Assembly (NCBI GenBank): GCA_020718925.1
Contig: DYRC01000211.1
Coordinates: 1-7,169, forward strand
DNA length: 7,169 nt
Source: Desulfonema limicola
GTDB lineage: Bacteria; Desulfobacterota; Desulfobacteria; Desulfobacterales; DYRC01
Direction: 5' to 3'
Shown: positions 5,872 through 7,169 of the stretch, in pieces
Layout: each line of letters begins with the position of its first letter
Position numbering within the stretch: the first letter of the stretch is position 1
The notes under the pieces: model-generated
What the model was told of the DNA's origin: nothing
Seen by the model: only the letters and a program-made list of their open reading frames with translations
The model's database searches: none
Made by a program: the position numbers and the translations under genes

Positions 5872-7130
5872 AAATTGCAGCATATACCAATTCAATGGAC
5901 GGCAGCGGCGCGAGGCGGGTATTTTTCGAGTTTGTCAAACATCTTGCCCAAAACGGACACACCGTTGATTTGTATCATCTGTCCGGCACACCGATTCAGA
6001 AATTCCCTTTTGCAGAGTATGTAAAAGAGATTTACAGTTATCCGATGGCGCAGTTCAGGGATCTGAGCTTTAAGCCCTATATTGTTTCTTTAGCTGCGGA
6101 TCTGTTCAGAAAAGTATTTTATCTCAGGCAATTAAAGCGCGTTTCACAGCAAATGTGCAAAGACATCAACAGCCGGGGCTATGACCTGATGTTTTCAGAT
6201 GTGTGCAATCTTCTCAGAGCGCCGTATCAACTGAGATTTGTGAAAATTCCGTCCATTTTTTATCTTCATCATCCCAAGCGCGAGGCTTATGAACCGCTGC
6301 ATCTGATCGTCAGCAATTTTTCCTGCGAAGGACAGCCGCCGCTCATCAGGCTTTATAAAAAGCTGTCTGCCGCGCTGTATCAGGCAGATAATGTGCTGGT
6401 CGGGCATGTCAGCAAAACCAACGCTCAAGCCGCTTCGTTGGTGCTGACCAATTCGTATTATACCCGCGAATATATTTACAAAGTTTATGGCGTTTTTGCA
6501 AAAGTGATTTATCCGGGCATTGATATATCGCGCTTTCATCCGCTGAATCTGCCAAGAAAGAACTATGTCATGTCTGTCGGAGGAATTGAGGAAACCAAAG
6601 GATTTAAAGATATTGTCTTGGGTTTATCCCTGATTCCTTCTGATAAACGACCATCGCTTGTAATTGTGGCTGGACGCAGACAGCCACGAATTTACAACGA
6701 ATTGCTATCGCTTGCCAAAGAAAAAGAGGTAAAATTATCTGTTTTTGAAAGCATCACAGATGAAGAACTGATCCGGCTGTATAACGAGGCGTTGGCAGTG
6801 GTGTTTATGCCCCTGATGGAACCGCTCGGATTGGTGCCGCTTGAAAGTATGGCTTGCGGCACACCGGTCATCGGCGTAAAAGAAGGCGGCGTCAGAGAAA
6901 GCATCATTGACGGCGAAACCGGCATTCTGATTGACAGAGATGCTCAGGCATTGGCGGATGCGGTGATTCGGCTGATGGAATCCCCGGAGCTGCATGAGCG
7001 GTTTTCTAAAAACGGAATAAAATACGTCCGGGAACAGTGGAACTGGGATAAGGCATTTGTCAAATTTGACGCCTGTATTGAGAAGTTGTCGGAAAAGAAC
7101 TCGGCGTTAGCATCAGCGTTGCGCCCATGA
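5868..7130 (+). CDS. GT4-type glycosyltransferase (GT-B fold)
   Basis: This 420-residue cytosolic or membrane-peripheral retaining glycosyltransferase probably transfers a sugar from a nucleotide-sugar to a lipid-linked or polysaccharide acceptor. The N-terminal domain opens with a beta-strand and a Gly-rich loop (KIAAYTNSMDGSGARRV, 2-18), followed by a long helix and GHTVDLYH (30-37), as in family GT4. The donor-binding half shows YPGIDISRFHP (215-225), VGGIEETKGF (237-246) with Lys244 at the usual phosphate-contact position, and the diagnostic E-x7-E motif EPLGLVPLE (318-326). ACGTPVIGVKEGGVRESI (329-346) and DGETGILI (348-355) follow. The length is normal. The ATG overlaps the dehydrogenase stop (ATGA), and its ribosome binding site lies in the G-rich element, so translation is probably coupled to the upstream gene. 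The donor sugar and acceptor cannot be told from sequence; a role in surface glycan synthesis is inference from family. Confidence 0.93.
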   Translation: MKIAAYTNSMDGSGARRVFFEFVKHLAQNGHTVDLYHLSGTPIQKFPFAEYVKEIYSYPMAQFRDLSFKPYIVSLAADLFRKVFYLRQLKRVSQQMCKDINSRGYDLMFSDVCNLLRAPYQLRFVKIPSIFYLHHPKREAYEPLHLIVSNFSCEGQPPLIRLYKKLSAALYQADNVLVGHVSKTNAQAASLVLTNSYYTREYIYKVYGVFAKVIYPGIDISRFHPLNLPRKNYVMSVGGIEETKGFKDIVLGLSLIPSDKRPSLVIVAGRRQPRIYNELLSLAKEKEVKLSVFESITDEELIRLYNEALAVVFMPLMEPLGLVPLESMACGTPVIGVKEGGVRESIIDGETGILIDRDAQALADAVIRLMESPELHERFSKNGIKYVREQWNWDKAFVKFDACIEKLSEKNSALASALRP

Positions 7131-7145
7131 CATTTCAAGGCGCAA
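7119..7145 (+). other. Short inverted repeat at the 3' end of the glycosyltransferase gene
   Basis: TTGCGCC (7119-7125) and GGCGCAA (7139-7145) are perfect 7-bp inverted repeats flanking a 13-base loop that contains the stop codon. No U-tract follows, so a classical intrinsic terminator is not supported. The remaining 24 bases to the window edge show no certain gene start. It may be a transcript-end hairpin or the edge of a longer repeat that the window cuts. Confidence 0.35.
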
Positions 7146-7169
7146 GATCACGATTCATCGCCTGAGCAA

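Noticed and set aside
7119..7145. Intrinsic transcription terminator after the glycosyltransferase
   Set aside because: The 7-bp stem has a 13-base loop containing the stop codon and no T-run follows it, so the hairpin is kept only as an inverted repeat.
7127..7165. ATGA overlap at the glycosyltransferase stop as the start of a further coupled gene
   Set aside because: The frame stops after 12 codons and lacks a ribosome binding site.

Overview
The window reads as a gene-dense piece of a Gram-negative bacterial chromosome with a mid-range G+C content (judged by eye, not computed). A desulfobacterial (Desulfobacterota/deltaproteobacterial) origin is my best guess. It rests mainly on the chemoreceptor, whose HAMP-less junction and EQAAALEESSSSMEQLS-type segment resemble receptors common in that group, and on the short Hsp70 paired with a GrpE-like protein. 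This is inference, not proof.

The layout is two divergent transcription units around a 150-bp intergenic region (2468-2617). Leftward on the minus strand runs a GrpE-like nucleotide exchange factor (2467-1718), followed after 13 bp by an Hsp70 (1704-34). The Hsp70 lacks the C-terminal lid and carries a long acidic insert at the interdomain linker. The pair is preceded by a full-consensus sigma-70 promoter (TTGACA-N17-TATAAT), with no visible heat-shock element.

Rightward on the plus strand are four tightly packed genes: a membrane chemoreceptor (2618-3985), a secreted family-3 solute-binding protein (3985-4755, sharing one base with the receptor stop codon), a D-2-hydroxyacid dehydrogenase-family protein (4768-5871) and a GT4-type glycosyltransferase (5868-7130, ATGA overlap). 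A good promoter candidate (TTGATT-N17-TATAAA, 2561-2589) lies just upstream of the receptor start. The first two genes plausibly form a ligand-sensing pair, because no permease or ATPase gene is present. The last two look like surface-polysaccharide or envelope metabolism genes. Whether all four act together is unknown.

Three things stand out. First, a G-rich element at the dehydrogenase/glycosyltransferase junction (5830-5863) combines a hairpin with a four-tetrad G-quadruplex motif (G4-A-G4-CA-G4-A-G4). It encodes the dehydrogenase tail and contains the glycosyltransferase ribosome binding site. Second, the dehydrogenase has Phe where the family's catalytic His is expected. Third, the Hsp70 is lidless with a rebuilt linker. 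No tRNA, rRNA, CRISPR array, insertion sequence or phage gene was seen.
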